64,000 nt of DNA from an uncultured Alphaproteobacteria bacterium (GCA_937931645.1 CALHAR010000003.1:62001-126000), one strand, 5' to 3'; positions 44,371-54,599 are shown, counted from the first letter of the stretch. A program made the numbers and translations. The notes: a model not told the origin generated them from the sequence alone.

Positions 44371-44372
44371 TT

Positions 44373-45542
44373 TTAAGCGGCTTTTGACGCTTGTTCTTTA
44401 AGCGCAACAACACCCGGTAAATCTTTACCTTCAATCCATTCAAGAAATGCACCGCCAGCGGTAGAGATATAGCTGAAATCATCAATAATACCTGCATTAT
44501 CGAGTGCGGAAACCGTATCACCGCCTCCTGCAACGCTTAATAGTTTACCTTTTTTTGTAAGGGCGGCAACTTTTTGCGCCACTTTATTGGTGCCATTATC
44601 AAAAGGCTTCATTTCAAAAACGCCCATTGGGCCATTCCACAAAACTGTCTTTGCATCATCTAAGATAGCTGAAATATCTTTGATGCTTTGAGGACCAATA
44701 TCAATAGTTTCTTGATCGTCTTCGATATGATCGAGTCCTATAATTTCATGTGGTGCATTTTCTTTAAACTCACGAACCGCAACGCGGTCAGTTGGTAGTA
44801 TAATTTCACAATTTGCGGCTTTGGCTTTTGCGGCAATAGATTTCACTTCATCTACCATATCTTTTTCGCATAAAGATTTTCCAACAGGTTTGCCCATTGC
44901 AAATAAGAATGTATTGGCCATGCCGCCACCTAAAACAAGATAATCAACTTTTTGTACTAAATTATTAAGCACGCTGAGTTTGGTTGATATTTTTGCTCCA
45001 CCAACGATGGCGACAACTGGTTTTTGCGGCACTTCAAGAGCGTTTGTTAGCGCTTTCAACTCTGCTTCCATCAACAATCCAGCCGCCGATGGCATTAATG
45101 TTGTGATTCCTGTGGTTGATGCATGGGCGCGGTGTGCGGTCGAAAAAGCATCATTGACGAAAATATCGCCAAGGCTGGCCAGCTCCTGAGCGTAAGCGAT
45201 ATTGTTTGCTTCTTCGCCAGGGTTGAAGCGGAGGTTTTCAAGGAGGGTTATGTTTTCTTGGCTATCAGATCCAAAGCCAACGTTAATGCTCCATTGTTCT
45301 GTTAAAACAGCTGGTAGAAACTTAAGAGAGTATTCTGGGTTAACTTGACCTTTAGGACGACCAAAATGTGACAAGATAATAACTTTACAGTTTTGAGTTG
45401 TGAGGTAATCGATAGTCGGTTTTAAACGATCAATACGTGTTGTGTCGGAAACTTTACCATCTTGTACGGGGACGTTTAAGTCTGCCCGTAAGAGAATAGT
45501 TTTTTCGTTTAAGTCAAAATCACGTAAGGTTTTAAAGGTCAT
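44373..45542 (-). CDS. pgk: phosphoglycerate kinase
   Basis: 389 residues from ATG 45542; upstream in-frame ATGs would overlap the peptidase gene. LLRADLNVPVQDGKVSD, SHFGRPKG, LLENLRFNPGEE, AIVGGAKISTKL, WNGPMGVFE and VAGGGDTVSAL are all family signatures. It makes ATP from 1,3-bisphosphoglycerate in glycolysis. Full length. Confidence 0.98.
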   Translation of the reverse strand: MTFKTLRDFDLNEKTILLRADLNVPVQDGKVSDTTRIDRLKPTIDYLTTQNCKVIILSHFGRPKGQVNPEYSLKFLPAVLTEQWSINVGFGSDSQENITLLENLRFNPGEEANNIAYAQELASLGDIFVNDAFSTAHRAHASTTGITTLMPSAAGLLMEAELKALTNALEVPQKPVVAIVGGAKISTKLSVLNNLVQKVDYLVLGGGMANTFLFAMGKPVGKSLCEKDMVDEVKSIAAKAKAANCEIILPTDRVAVREFKENAPHEIIGLDHIEDDQETIDIGPQSIKDISAILDDAKTVLWNGPMGVFEMKPFDNGTNKVAQKVAALTKKGKLLSVAGGGDTVSALDNAGIIDDFSYISTAGGAFLEWIEGKDLPGVVALKEQASKAA

Positions 45543-45564
45543 TTTATTTCGCTTTCTTTCATAT

Positions 45565-46578
45565 TTAACGGATAGTTTTTGCATGTTCAGCCGCTGCAAT
45601 CAAGCGGGAGCGAATAGGGGGATCCATCGCTGAGTGACCGCCATCTGGGACAATAATATAATCGGCCTCTGGCCAAGCGGCATGAAGACGTTGAGCCGAG
45701 CTGATGGGGCAAATACAGTCATAGCGTCCCTGAACAATGGTCGTAGGGATATGGCGAAATTTATCTACTTGGTTCAGCAAGCTGTTTTCAGGCGGGATGA
45801 TGTGATGTTTGAAATAATGACATTCAATAATAGATATAGAAAGGGCTTGTTCTTTCTGGTTATCAGTTGTGATTATTTCATAATTGGGCGTTAAAGAAGA
45901 GCAAGAGCTTTCATAAAGACTCCAAGCGATAGCGGCCTCTATTTGAATTTGTTTGTCATTGCTTGTTAAACGTTTGTAATAGGCACTGATGATGTCATGT
46001 TGTTCTTCTTCAGGGATATGCCCTATAAATTGTTCATAGGCTTCTGGCCAAATGTTTTTATTATGTTTGTAAAGCCAGTCAATATCACCTTGCTCCATCA
46101 GAAAGATACCGCGCAAGATCATGCTGATGCAATTATTAGCATGCTTTGCTGCGTAGGATAGAGCGAGTGTCGAGCCCCACGACCCACCAAAGACATGCCA
46201 TTTTTCTATGTTTAAATGCGCGCGTAACTGTTCAATATCTCGAATGAGGGCATCGGTATTATTGTCTATCAGGCATGTATGCGGGTTTGAACGGCCTGCG
46301 CCACGTTGATCTAATAAAATGATGCGGTAATAATCAGGGTCAAAAAAACGTGGGGCTTTATCTGAACAATGCCCACCAGGCCCACCATGCAGGTAGATGA
46401 TGGGAACACCATCAGGGTTGCCGCATTGCGCCCAGTAAATTTCATGGGGTTCGTCTACTGCCATATAGCCACTGGAATAAGGTTTTATTTCTGGAAAGAA
46501 ATCAAGCAGAGGTGGGCGTTTGGTTATGCCTGTTTTCTTGTTGTTATGAGCCTTATTATTGGGCTTTCTGCGAAGCAT
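45565..46578 (-). CDS. pip: proline iminopeptidase
   Basis: 337 residues. YLHGGPGGHCSDKAPRFF (oxyanion loop), DQRGAGRSNPH and the nucleophile elbow GGSWGSTLAL mark an S33 alpha/beta hydrolase. Asp and His come from YDCICP and DGGHSAMDPP. It removes N-terminal proline from peptides. A basic N-terminal extension of about 20 residues (MLRRKPNNKAHNNKK) is unusual. Confidence 0.95.
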   Translation of the reverse strand: MLRRKPNNKAHNNKKTGITKRPPLLDFFPEIKPYSSGYMAVDEPHEIYWAQCGNPDGVPIIYLHGGPGGHCSDKAPRFFDPDYYRIILLDQRGAGRSNPHTCLIDNNTDALIRDIEQLRAHLNIEKWHVFGGSWGSTLALSYAAKHANNCISMILRGIFLMEQGDIDWLYKHNKNIWPEAYEQFIGHIPEEEQHDIISAYYKRLTSNDKQIQIEAAIAWSLYESSCSSLTPNYEIITTDNQKEQALSISIIECHYFKHHIIPPENSLLNQVDKFRHIPTTIVQGRYDCICPISSAQRLHAAWPEADYIIVPDGGHSAMDPPIRSRLIAAAEHAKTIR

Positions 46579-46604
46579 TTATTTATTGTACCTTTTATAA
46601 AATA

Positions 46605-47468
46605 TTATTCAGCTAAACTAGGCTGTTCGGTAGGTTTTTGCAATATTTCCAGATGGGCGGTGTCTTCAAGCTCAATCAAAGCGCCATTATAGTCGCGTAA
46701 ATATCCACGGACACGGATGGGTTGTTGAGCGAGGGAAAGCGCATTGATATTTTCTTTAGCAAATTTTTTACGCAAAGTAGAAGGTATTTGAACAGTAAAG
46801 TCAGTTTTCCAGTCTTTGCCAAAATTGAGGTATATATTGTTTTTAACGGTGGCGGTGTTAAGGGGAGTGCCTTCAATAACGACAAAATCACCAATATAGT
46901 CTGGGGTTTGTTTAGGTGAGAGAATGCGATGGTTGCTATCTTTACCCCAAAGGCCGTGTTTGTTTTTACGGGCAGATTTTTCCGCCTCGTACATTTGGCT
47001 GAGCATAGAGGTATCTGTAGGGGCGGTATAAACCCGCGCCAGACCATTGGCGAGGTATAGCCCCTGTAGCCAAGATTCATCTTTTTTTATCACAATATGG
47101 GCGAGCTGATGATTCATGCGGTTTACCCTCCCTTTTTTTGGGTTACGCGTTTGATAGAGCATAACGTCTGCCCGTTCAGGCAGTTTTTCCTGTAAAAGGG
47201 TGAGGGCGGAATCAGAGAGGGGAGCATTATCCCTAATATGAAAATCAGGAAGGTCTAAAGAGGCAAGCCTCACAATTGTGCCATCTTTTAATACTATGGT
47301 AAGTGCATCAATTATCTTGTCAATTTTGCCTGATTTAGTATGTTTGAGCTCTGACAAGTCAGCCTTGGGTGCCTCAATAACAGGGGGTACATCAAGCGTT
47401 ACGTCTTCCTGTGCATACACAGGTTGTACGATGAGTAATAAATATAAAAATGAAAGAAGCCTTATCAT
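46605..47468 (-). CDS. exported SNase-like (thermonuclease fold) protein
   Basis: 287 residues from ATG 47468, selected because a signal peptide follows (MIRLLSFLYLLLIVQPVYAQ). Residues about 45-180 resemble the SNase domain: GKIDKIIDALTIVLKDGTIV, RLASLDLPDF, GLARVYTAPTD and YEAEKSARKNKHGLWG. Some catalytic residues are not where staphylococcal nuclease has them, so activity is uncertain. About 100 residues of a beta-rich C-terminal domain follow. The start codon overlaps that of the M48 protease on the opposite strand within one CATG. Confidence 0.78.
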   Translation of the reverse strand: MIRLLSFLYLLLIVQPVYAQEDVTLDVPPVIEAPKADLSELKHTKSGKIDKIIDALTIVLKDGTIVRLASLDLPDFHIRDNAPLSDSALTLLQEKLPERADVMLYQTRNPKKGRVNRMNHQLAHIVIKKDESWLQGLYLANGLARVYTAPTDTSMLSQMYEAEKSARKNKHGLWGKDSNHRILSPKQTPDYIGDFVVIEGTPLNTATVKNNIYLNFGKDWKTDFTVQIPSTLRKKFAKENINALSLAQQPIRVRGYLRDYNGALIELEDTAHLEILQKPTEQPSLAE

Positions 47469-48933
47469 GACTACAAAATGGACTATTGCCTCCTTACTAT
47501 GCAAGAAAAGTTTTTTACTTCTAATCGCCATTAGTTCGGCGACGATGTATGGCTGTACGGTAAACCCCGCGACAGGGCAAAGCCAGTTTACGGCCTTATT
47601 ACCAGCTAGTAGTGAAGCAAAGGTTGGGGCCGCCGAGCATGCGAAAATTGAGGCGCAATTTGGTAAGTTTATGACGGGACCAATTGCGGACTATGTGAAC
47701 CAAGTGGGGCAACGCGTTGCAGCCAATACAGAGCGCAAAGATGTTCAATATAAGTTTTATGTTTTAGATACGCCTTTGGTGAATGCTTTTGCTTTGCCGG
47801 GGGGATATACTTACTTCTCCCGTGGATTATTGACTTTGGCCAATAGTGAAGCCGAATTAGCAGGCGTTATTGGACATGAAATTGGGCATATTACGGCGCG
47901 CCATGCGGCGTCACGTATGTCACAAGGTATGGTTGCAGGCATTGGCGCGGCGGTTATTGGAACAGTTGCTGGTGGCTCTGCAGGGCAGGTGGCGAGTTTA
48001 GGATCTAACCTTTATATTTCCTCTTATTCCAGAGGGCAGGAAACGCAGTCTGATGAATTGGGTATCCGATATCTTGCCCGTGCGGGATATGATCCGTCAG
48101 GAATGTCGACATTCTTATCGAGTCTTGATGCACAGAGTAAATTAGAAGCCAAAGAAGCGGGTAAGAATGGGTCAAGCTTTAACTATTTTTCAACTCACCC
48201 TTTGACCGCGAAGCGGGTGCAAGATTCCAGAGTTGAGGCGGCAAAGTATCCAGCGAATAACAATAAAGCGCGGGCGGCATATCTAAACAAAATTAATGGT
48301 CTTGTTTACGGGGATAGCCCCGACCAAGGTTTTGCCAAAGGAAATAGATTCTATCACCCCGCCTTGGATTTTACGTTTAGCGTACCGAAGGGGGCAAAAA
48401 TAACCAATGGCGCAACGAAGGTCACGGCCAGACACCCGAATGGCACGGCTATTATCTTTGATACTGGGAAGGGTCGGAGTACTGATCCAGTAAACTATAT
48501 TAGAAATGAATGGTTGAAAGGTGGGCAAGTCGGTGGTGCTGAGGCGATAACCGTTCATGGTAAACCCGCGGCGACAACTGTGTTTGGTGGGAATATACAA
48601 GGTAAATCTGTAGCGGTTCGTCTGGTGGCAGTGCAATGGGCGCCAAACACATATTACCGTTTTCAGATGGCCATTCCGAGTGGAGTAGGTAAAGCGTTTG
48701 AAGAGGAGCTGAAGCAAACAACTTATAGCTTGCGCAAAATGTCATCTGGGGAGAAAAAATCTATCCAAGCGAAGAAAATCCGTGTGTTGGTTGCACCTTC
48801 AGGCTCCACGGTGTCTTCTATGGCAGCAAGAATGAACGTTGATGGTAATAAAGTTGAGCATTTCTTAGTGCTGAACGGTATGACGTCAGGGCAACAAGTG
48901 ATTGCAGGACAACCTTATAAGATTGTTCTTTAA
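47467..48933 (+). CDS. M48 family zinc metalloprotease lipoprotein (BepA-like) with LysM-like end
   Basis: 488 residues from ATG 47467. An N-terminal lipoprotein-like signal ends MYGC. VIGHEIGHITARHAA is the HExxH zinc motif and ETQSDELGIRYLARAGYDP supplies the third ligand. Residues about 260-420 hold a domain found in similar proteases, and the last 60 (VLVAPSGSTVSSMAARM..., VIAGQPYKIV) resemble LysM, binding peptidoglycan. Such proteases degrade misfolded outer-membrane proteins in the periplasm. Convergent with the next gene. Confidence 0.93.
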   Translation: MTTKWTIASLLCKKSFLLLIAISSATMYGCTVNPATGQSQFTALLPASSEAKVGAAEHAKIEAQFGKFMTGPIADYVNQVGQRVAANTERKDVQYKFYVLDTPLVNAFALPGGYTYFSRGLLTLANSEAELAGVIGHEIGHITARHAASRMSQGMVAGIGAAVIGTVAGGSAGQVASLGSNLYISSYSRGQETQSDELGIRYLARAGYDPSGMSTFLSSLDAQSKLEAKEAGKNGSSFNYFSTHPLTAKRVQDSRVEAAKYPANNNKARAAYLNKINGLVYGDSPDQGFAKGNRFYHPALDFTFSVPKGAKITNGATKVTARHPNGTAIIFDTGKGRSTDPVNYIRNEWLKGGQVGGAEAITVHGKPAATTVFGGNIQGKSVAVRLVAVQWAPNTYYRFQMAIPSGVGKAFEEELKQTTYSLRKMSSGEKKSIQAKKIRVLVAPSGSTVSSMAARMNVDGNKVEHFLVLNGMTSGQQVIAGQPYKIVL

Positions 48934-48943
48934 GGGAGCTTGT

Positions 48944-49777
48944 TTAAGCTTCAAGGACTTCGTGAAATTCGCCTTGAGCTGACATCTGTGCGCAAATGAG
49001 AGGGCCACCAAAGCCACACCCTGCATCTAGTGTTGCAGTAATGCAGTTTAAATGCAGGCCTTTATGCGCGGGGTCAAAACCACGGACGACTTTATCAAAG
49101 GGGGCGTAGCTCTCGGTCATTTTATCAAAATGCGCGCTGTTTTCCCAGAAATTACTTTTTTGCTCTTGCAAAGATTTAGAGGTGTCTATGCCCGTATTGA
49201 CGAATAGAAGCGGGAACTGATCGTTACTGTTGCTATTGTTAGTGGTGGTATAGGCGGCGCGGCGATGTTGGGTTAAGAAGCAGTCATGCCCTTCATGGGC
49301 GCGCAATTTTTGCCTGATGTGATTTGTCCATTTATTGAGGGAGTACATACCTTCTTTTGCGGCTGTGATGCCGTCGTGAGGGCAGATGCCGTAACTTTGC
49401 ATTGTTGGCCCCAGTCCTTTGCCTATGAGGTCTATAAGCGCATTGACGGGCGTTGGGTGGAATTGAATTTGTAGAAGTTTACCCCAAAGGTCTTCTTGCT
49501 GTCCGCGTAGATAAATAATATCAGTTGGTTTCATGGCAGGTTTAGCCAAGAGCATACGGCGAAAGGTTAAGAGTTCATCTATAGTTTCACGTGCTTCTGT
49601 TCCATATCCTGTATAATTACCAAGATAGACTAAGCGATCGCCCGCTTGAATTTTATCAAAAATGGCATCATGAAGCGCGGTGAGGCGGTTAATATCGGCA
49701 TGTATCGAGGGAATTGCCCAAATTTGATTTGGGTTTCCTAAATCAGAGAAGCTGTTATCTTTGTTTTTACAACACAC
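48944..49777 (-). CDS. degenerate PPP-type metallophosphoesterase (probable pseudo-phosphatase)
   Basis: 277 residues. The order of the serine/threonine phosphatase fold is clear but every metal motif is altered. IWAIPSIHADINRL stands for (I)GDIHG; YLGNYTGYGTEAR stands for GDYVDRG; YLRGQQEDLW stands for RGNHE. The C-terminal DAGCGFGG matches the D.GCV.GG end of such phosphatases. With ligands D, D, N and H replaced, catalysis is unlikely; it may bind phosphoproteins or nucleotides. The gene ends 10 bases from the M48 gene, convergent. Confidence 0.8.
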   Translation of the reverse strand: MCCKNKDNSFSDLGNPNQIWAIPSIHADINRLTALHDAIFDKIQAGDRLVYLGNYTGYGTEARETIDELLTFRRMLLAKPAMKPTDIIYLRGQQEDLWGKLLQIQFHPTPVNALIDLIGKGLGPTMQSYGICPHDGITAAKEGMYSLNKWTNHIRQKLRAHEGHDCFLTQHRRAAYTTTNNSNSNDQFPLLFVNTGIDTSKSLQEQKSNFWENSAHFDKMTESYAPFDKVVRGFDPAHKGLHLNCITATLDAGCGFGGPLICAQMSAQGEFHEVLEA

Positions 49778-49898
49778 GGTAAGAATGACCTGTCAGGTAG
49801 GTAAGAAAGGTAGCGGGCAGAACGCCTTAGAATCATACTATTATACATGAATATTATGTTTATGCGTATAGAATGGTGTGGTGGAAAATATAGGCATT

Positions 49899-49927
49899 AA
49901 AAAAGGCGGGGATGAACCCGCCTTTTT
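49899..49927 (-). terminator. rho-independent terminator after carD
   Basis: AAAAAGGCGGG pairs with CCCGCCTTTTT around GATGAA. The stem is GC-rich with T/A runs both sides, so it can act in both directions; it follows carD by about 25 bases. The remaining 49778-49898 shows no gene. Confidence 0.88.
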
Positions 49928-49950
49928 AGAATTATTGTGTAGGAGCGAGC

Positions 49951-50496
49951 TTATGCTGCTTTACGGATGTCATCATTAGCAACGACTGATTTCGCGTTAC
50001 CTTCTGTGCCCATAATTTTTTCTAAGCGCATTGTTGCTTGCTCTTCTGATGTTTTATCAACAGCAGCAACTTCACGTGCCAAACGCTCAAGAGCAGATTG
50101 GTAAATTTGACGCTCTGAATATGATTGTTCAGTGTCATCATTGCTACGCTTAAGGTCACGAAGAACTTCTGCAATCAGAACAGGGTTACCTGAATTGATT
50201 TTTAGTTCATATTCTTGTGCGCGACGGCTCCACATTGTGCGACGAATGCGGGCTTTACCTTTAAGAACCTTGATAGCGTCTTTCATACGGTTAGCCGTGC
50301 AAAGTTTACGCAAGCCAGACTCTTTTGCCTTCATCATAGGGATTTTAAGACGCATACGCTCTTTTTCAAAGCTAATTGCATATAGCTTAATTTCCATACC
50401 AGAAATAGTTTGTGTTTCTACGCCCTCAATAAGACCCACGCCGTGAGCGGGGTATACAACGTAATCACCTTTTGCAAAATTATCATTATCAGCCAT
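49951..50496 (-). CDS. carD: CarD/CdnL family RNA polymerase-binding transcription factor
   Basis: 181 residues from ATG 50496, with AAAGG upstream; upstream in-frame starts would add a 26-residue basic peptide. The RID domain reads GDYVVYPAHGVGLIEGVET, and the C-terminal domain has KARIRRTMWSRRAQEYELKI with the Trp that contacts promoter DNA. It stabilises open complexes at rRNA and other promoters. Common next to fdxA in alphaproteobacteria. Confidence 0.95.
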   Translation of the reverse strand: MADNDNFAKGDYVVYPAHGVGLIEGVETQTISGMEIKLYAISFEKERMRLKIPMMKAKESGLRKLCTANRMKDAIKVLKGKARIRRTMWSRRAQEYELKINSGNPVLIAEVLRDLKRSNDDTEQSYSERQIYQSALERLAREVAAVDKTSEEQATMRLEKIMGTEGNAKSVVANDDIRKAA

Positions 50497-50597
50497 AAAT
50501 TTAGTGCCTTTCTGGTTTAGTGTTATTATCTTCTTTTTTATTCGTGTTTGCTTTCTTTTCAATCGGCATGCCAACTTTTAAGAAATCAAACCATAAG

Positions 50598-50619
50598 CAA
50601 TAAATATGTTTATTTATTG
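50598..50619. repeat. AT-rich inverted repeat upstream of carD
   Basis: CAATAAATA and TATTTATTG are perfect 9-base arms around TGTT, about 100 bases before the carD ATG. It may be an operator or a leader hairpin. Otherwise 50497-50770 shows no gene. Confidence 0.4.
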
Positions 50620-50770
50620 TTCATTTGTTGTCTTATTTAGAAACGATTGTTGATTTTCAATTTTACCGCAATGTTTTCGACCCAAATTCAAGTTTGGGAA
50701 TTTGCCCTGATCAACCGCTTTCTCTTTAAGCTATGAAAGGGAGTATACTTAACAAATCGTTAAAAAGCAA

Positions 50771-50807
50771 TAAAAATATCACTGAGGGGGCTAAAACTAG
50801 CTTCAGT
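50771..50807 (-). terminator. possible terminator overlapping the fdxA stop
   Basis: On the minus strand ACTGAAGCT can pair with AGC...TCAGT (bulged) and is followed by ATATTTTTATT. The stem includes the fdxA stop codon. Plausible but imperfect. Confidence 0.4.
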
Positions 50808-51141
50808 CACCATCTCCAGGAGTTTCGCTAAAGTGTTCTTCTAGCTTATTTTTCTTGTCTTTGAACTCTTCTGCCTCGGGCAGTGGATCTTTTTGAGTGG
50901 TAAGAACCGGCCATTTTTCAGAATACTTGCGATTAAACTCCACCCATTGCTCTGTATCTGGCTCTGTATCTGGGAGAATCGCGTCAATCGGGCATTCAGG
51001 TTCGCAAACGCCGCAATCAATGCATTCTTCAGGGTGAATGACGAGCATATTCTCGCCTTCATAGAAGCAATCGACAGGGCATACCTCTACACAATCGGTA
51101 TATTTGCACTTAATACATAAATCTGTAACAACAAAGGTCAT
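50803..51141 (-). CDS. fdxA: ferredoxin FdxA (7Fe-8S type)
   Basis: 112 residues. [18 protein letters not shown] and [16 protein letters not shown] hold the cysteines of a 3Fe-4S and a 4Fe-4S cluster. A C-terminal extension with [17 protein letters not shown] is typical of alphaproteobacterial FdxA. Small electron carrier in the cytoplasm. Start overlaps the LD-carboxypeptidase stop by four bases. Confidence 0.97.
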   Translation of the reverse strand: MTFVVTDLCIKCKYTDCVEVCPVDCFYEGENMLVIHPEECIDCGVCEPECPIDAILPDTEPDTEQWVEFNRKYSEKWPVLTTQKDPLPEAEEFKDKKNKLEEHFSETPGDGD

Positions 51142-52031
51142 GCGAGTGATTTAAAGGATAGTATACCGTTTTTCAAGGTAATTTCTGCGCCGATAGGCAG
51201 GGTACAGAGGTTATCACCATGCCCAAAGGGGGCATTGGTCACAAGTGGCGTATCAGGAGCATTGTTTTGCATGATTTGTTCTACCGTGAAACCGAAGGGG
51301 CGATCTTGGCTGTCTTGAGATTTAATAAACTCTCCCAATATAATGGCTGAAAGGTTCTTAAGCCAACCAGCTTGCTTCATGTGGCCGAGCATGCGGTCAT
51401 AACGACTTAGGTGGTCGTTTATGTCTTCGAGGATTAAAATAGCGTTATTGAGGTCAGGAGCGTAAGGCGTACCGATGAGTGTTTGAAGGGGACTGAGGCA
51501 GCCACCATAGAGGCGACCTGTAACATTGAGGTTACTATTGATTGTAATACTTCCATTTTGACCCGTGAGGACGGCGAGCATTTGGTCTTGTTGCGCTTTG
51601 TCAATCTTAACGGTACGAGCGAAAGAGGGGCCGTGGAATGTCACAAGCTCTGTTTTGGCGGTTATAGCATTAAGGAGGATTGTCACATCGCTAAAACCCA
51701 TAAATATTTTAGGGTTTTTCTTGATGAGATCGTAATCAATTAAATCCAGCAGGTGAATAGCACCATTGCCGCCAGAAAGAGAGATAACAGCGTTAATATC
51801 AGGGGCTTTGAAGTAATCATGGAGCGCGGAGATTTTTTGTGCAGGTGTGCCAGCGAACTGCCCATAGCGTTCTTGAGTTTGTGGATGAAAAACAACATTG
51901 AATCCATTGCTTTCAAATAAACTTTTCGTATCACTTAATAATGACGGGTCATGCCAACTGGATGGAGCAATGATGCCAATAGTATCGCCTTTTTTTAAAG
52001 CGGGTGGATATAAAGGCGAGGTCGCATTCAT
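51138..52031 (-). CDS. LD-carboxypeptidase (S66 family)
   Basis: 297 residues. [29 protein letters not shown], the nucleophile serine in [12 protein letters not shown], Glu in LILEDIND and His in [13 protein letters not shown] form the S66 triad. These enzymes trim the terminal D-alanine from murein tetrapeptides during recycling. No signal peptide, so cytoplasmic. Confidence 0.95.
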   Translation of the reverse strand: MNATSPLYPPALKKGDTIGIIAPSSWHDPSLLSDTKSLFESNGFNVVFHPQTQERYGQFAGTPAQKISALHDYFKAPDINAVISLSGGNGAIHLLDLIDYDLIKKNPKIFMGFSDVTILLNAITAKTELVTFHGPSFARTVKIDKAQQDQMLAVLTGQNGSITINSNLNVTGRLYGGCLSPLQTLIGTPYAPDLNNAILILEDINDHLSRYDRMLGHMKQAGWLKNLSAIILGEFIKSQDSQDRPFGFTVEQIMQNNAPDTPLVTNAPFGHGDNLCTLPIGAEITLKNGILSFKSLA

Positions 52032-52039
52032 TTTTTACT

Positions 52040-52993
52040 TTAGGATGTTTTTACAATTTTTTCGATAATTTCTTCTAAGGCTTCGCTAGACTTTAAATTA
52101 TCAATTTGACATGTACCCGCCGCGTCATGGCCACCACCACCATATTCCAGCATAAGATTACCAATTTTTGTATTACTGGTTTTATTAAGGATAGATTTAC
52201 CAACGGCAAAAACAGTATTTTGCTTATTCTTACCCCAGATAGCATGAATAGAAACCGAAGCCTGTGGGAAGAGGGCGTAAATCATAAAACGATTACCAAC
52301 CCATATTGTATCTTCATTACGTAGGTCTAGAATGACAACATTATCAACGATACGTGAGCACCGTTCTAACTGTTCTTTAAAGTTCTGTTGATGACTTTGG
52401 TACAGTTCAACCCGTTCTTTAACGTCAGGGATTTGTAAAATTTCTTCAATATTTTGTGTCTTGTGACAGATATCAATCATCTGCATCATGAGTTGATAGT
52501 TTGAGATGTTAAAATCCTGGTAGCGTCCTAAGCCCGTGCGGGAATCCATGATAAAACTTAAGAGTTCCCAGCCTTTTGGCTCCATGATATCTTCTTTGGT
52601 AAAGTCGGCATTGTCGGCTTTATCAACCGCTTCCATGATGTCTGTACCGACATTGGGGAAAGTTTCTGCACCACCAAAATAATCATAAACAACGCGGGCG
52701 GCAGATTTTGCATCAACATCGATAAATAAATTATCGGCCGTCTTACCGATGCGCTCCAGTTCACTGGAGTGATGATCAAAACATAAAAACACACCCTCAT
52801 TATAGGGAAGATTAGTTGTTATATCTTTATCACTCAGTTCAATTTTACCATCTTGCATGTCTTTGGGGTGGGCAAAAAGAATATCGTCAATAATATCCAT
52901 TTCTTTTAGAAGAACGGCGCAAACAAGGCCATCCATATCAGAACGTGTTACAAGACGGTATTTTTTATTTTTATCAGGATATATTTTAGACAT
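52040..52993 (-). CDS. DHH family phosphoesterase
   Basis: 317 residues. RSDMDGLVCAVLL, CFDHHSSELER (DHH) and GGGGHDAAGTCQI (DHHA1 domain) are present. Relatives cleave nanoRNA, cyclic di-AMP or polyphosphate; the sequence alone does not choose among these. Eight bases before the LD-carboxypeptidase gene and 45 after clpX, all leftward. Confidence 0.9.
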   Translation of the reverse strand: MSKIYPDKNKKYRLVTRSDMDGLVCAVLLKEMDIIDDILFAHPKDMQDGKIELSDKDITTNLPYNEGVFLCFDHHSSELERIGKTADNLFIDVDAKSAARVVYDYFGGAETFPNVGTDIMEAVDKADNADFTKEDIMEPKGWELLSFIMDSRTGLGRYQDFNISNYQLMMQMIDICHKTQNIEEILQIPDVKERVELYQSHQQNFKEQLERCSRIVDNVVILDLRNEDTIWVGNRFMIYALFPQASVSIHAIWGKNKQNTVFAVGKSILNKTSNTKIGNLMLEYGGGGHDAAGTCQIDNLKSSEALEEIIEKIVKTS

Positions 52994-53038
52994 TTATTTA
53001 CCCAGTCGTTTAAGAAAATTGAAACAAAGTTTAAGGTT

Positions 53039-54367
53039 TTATTTTTTTGATCCTATTTCCTTTTTATCATCACTGTCTTTGTCTTTTTTATCTGTTTTTT
53101 TCTTCTTTTTCTTATCGGCATAAACAAAGGTTGGCTCTTTTTTACCTTCAACGACTTCGGCTGTTATAACAACTTTTTCAACGTTCTCTTTGTCTGGTAA
53201 GTCATACATAGTATCGAGAAGCATGACCTCAAGAATAGAGCGCAATCCACGGGCGCCTGTCTTACGCTTGATGGCCTGTTCAGCAACTGCGCGTAGGGCA
53301 TCGTCAGTAAATTCAAGTTCTGCACCTTCAATTTCAAACAATTTACGATATTGCTTGATAAGCGCATTTTTAGGTTCTGTTAGAATTGTAATCAGGGCAT
53401 CTTCATCAAGATTTTCAAGTGTTGCAATCAACGGTAGACGACCAATAAATTCTGGAATAAGGCCGTATTTAACCAAATCTTCTGGTTCTAGCTTTTTAAG
53501 AAGCTCGCCTGCATTTCCTTCTTCGGGTGGCTTAACGTCTGCACCAAAACCAAGCGTTTGACCACGGTCTTTATTTGCTAATATTTTCTCAATACCTGCA
53601 AATGCGCCACCACAAATAAATAAGATGTCTGAGGTGTCAACTTGTAAAAATTCTTGTTGTGGGTGTTTACGTCCTCCCTGTGGTGGAACAGAAGCGACCG
53701 TTCCTTCCATCAGTTTTAAAAGAGCCTGTTGCACGCCTTCACCAGAAACATCGCGGGTGATGGATGGGTTATCAGACTTACGACTGATCTTATCAATCTC
53801 ATCAATGTAAACGATACCGCGTTGTGCGCGCTCTACGTTATAATCAGAGGCTTGTAATAGTTTCAATACGATGTTTTCAACATCTTCACCAACATAACCT
53901 GCTTCGGTTAATGTCGTGGCATCTGCCATTGTGAAAGGCACATCAATAACGCGCGCCAATGTTTGGGCAAGAAGTGTTTTACCACACCCTGTTGGCCCCA
54001 AAATAAGAATGTTTGACTTTGCGAGTTCTATTTCTCCCGCCGCCGCATCACCAGAATGTTCAAGACGTTTATAATGGTTATGAACCGCAACAGATAATAT
54101 TCGTTTGGCTTGTTCTTGCCCAATAACGTAATCATCTAAATAGCTTTTAATTTCACTTGGGGCAGGAATCTTATCATCGTCGCCGCGGACAAGCTGGGTT
54201 TTGTCTTCTTCGCGGATGATATCCATGCAAAGCTCAACACATTCGTTACAAACAAAGACATTAGGGCCTGCAATAAGCTTACGAACCTCATGTTGGCTTT
54301 TACCGCAAAAAGAACAATAAAGTGTGTTTTTGCTGTCTGTATTATCGTCGTCGGATGATTTACCCAT
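53039..54367 (-). CDS. clpX: ClpXP unfoldase subunit ClpX
   Basis: 442 residues. The N-terminal zinc domain has [11 protein letters not shown]...CNECVELC. The AAA+ core has [30 protein letters not shown], the pore loop in [12 protein letters not shown] and [13 protein letters not shown]. It unfolds tagged substrates for ClpP. The last 25 residues are an unusual Lys/Asp repeat ([19 protein letters not shown]). clpP is not next to it here, unlike many bacteria. Confidence 0.98.
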   Translation of the reverse strand: MGKSSDDDNTDSKNTLYCSFCGKSQHEVRKLIAGPNVFVCNECVELCMDIIREEDKTQLVRGDDDKIPAPSEIKSYLDDYVIGQEQAKRILSVAVHNHYKRLEHSGDAAAGEIELAKSNILILGPTGCGKTLLAQTLARVIDVPFTMADATTLTEAGYVGEDVENIVLKLLQASDYNVERAQRGIVYIDEIDKISRKSDNPSITRDVSGEGVQQALLKLMEGTVASVPPQGGRKHPQQEFLQVDTSDILFICGGAFAGIEKILANKDRGQTLGFGADVKPPEEGNAGELLKKLEPEDLVKYGLIPEFIGRLPLIATLENLDEDALITILTEPKNALIKQYRKLFEIEGAELEFTDDALRAVAEQAIKRKTGARGLRSILEVMLLDTMYDLPDKENVEKVVITAEVVEGKKEPTFVYADKKKKKKTDKKDKDSDDKKEIGSKK

Positions 54368-54599
54368 AGGATGCTACCTTATTAATTTTATTCGTTATAT
54401 TTGCTTTATTATTTATTCGATATGTTGAGCTATAAAATTACAATGAATCAACCCTTTAAAACTATCTAGCCTAGCCCTGACACGCAAGAGGTGATTTGCA
54501 ATTTACTTTGTATTTTAAACGCGAACACCATTGCATCACCTTCCACTTTTATACTAAGGATATGAATAACTTATTAATATCTACAATGGTTTATAGCGA

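Noticed and set aside
53039..53120. Lys/Asp-rich end of clpX as a frameshift
   Set aside because: The frame is open to a normal stop and the tail is low complexity of consistent composition; nothing indicates a fused neighbour.
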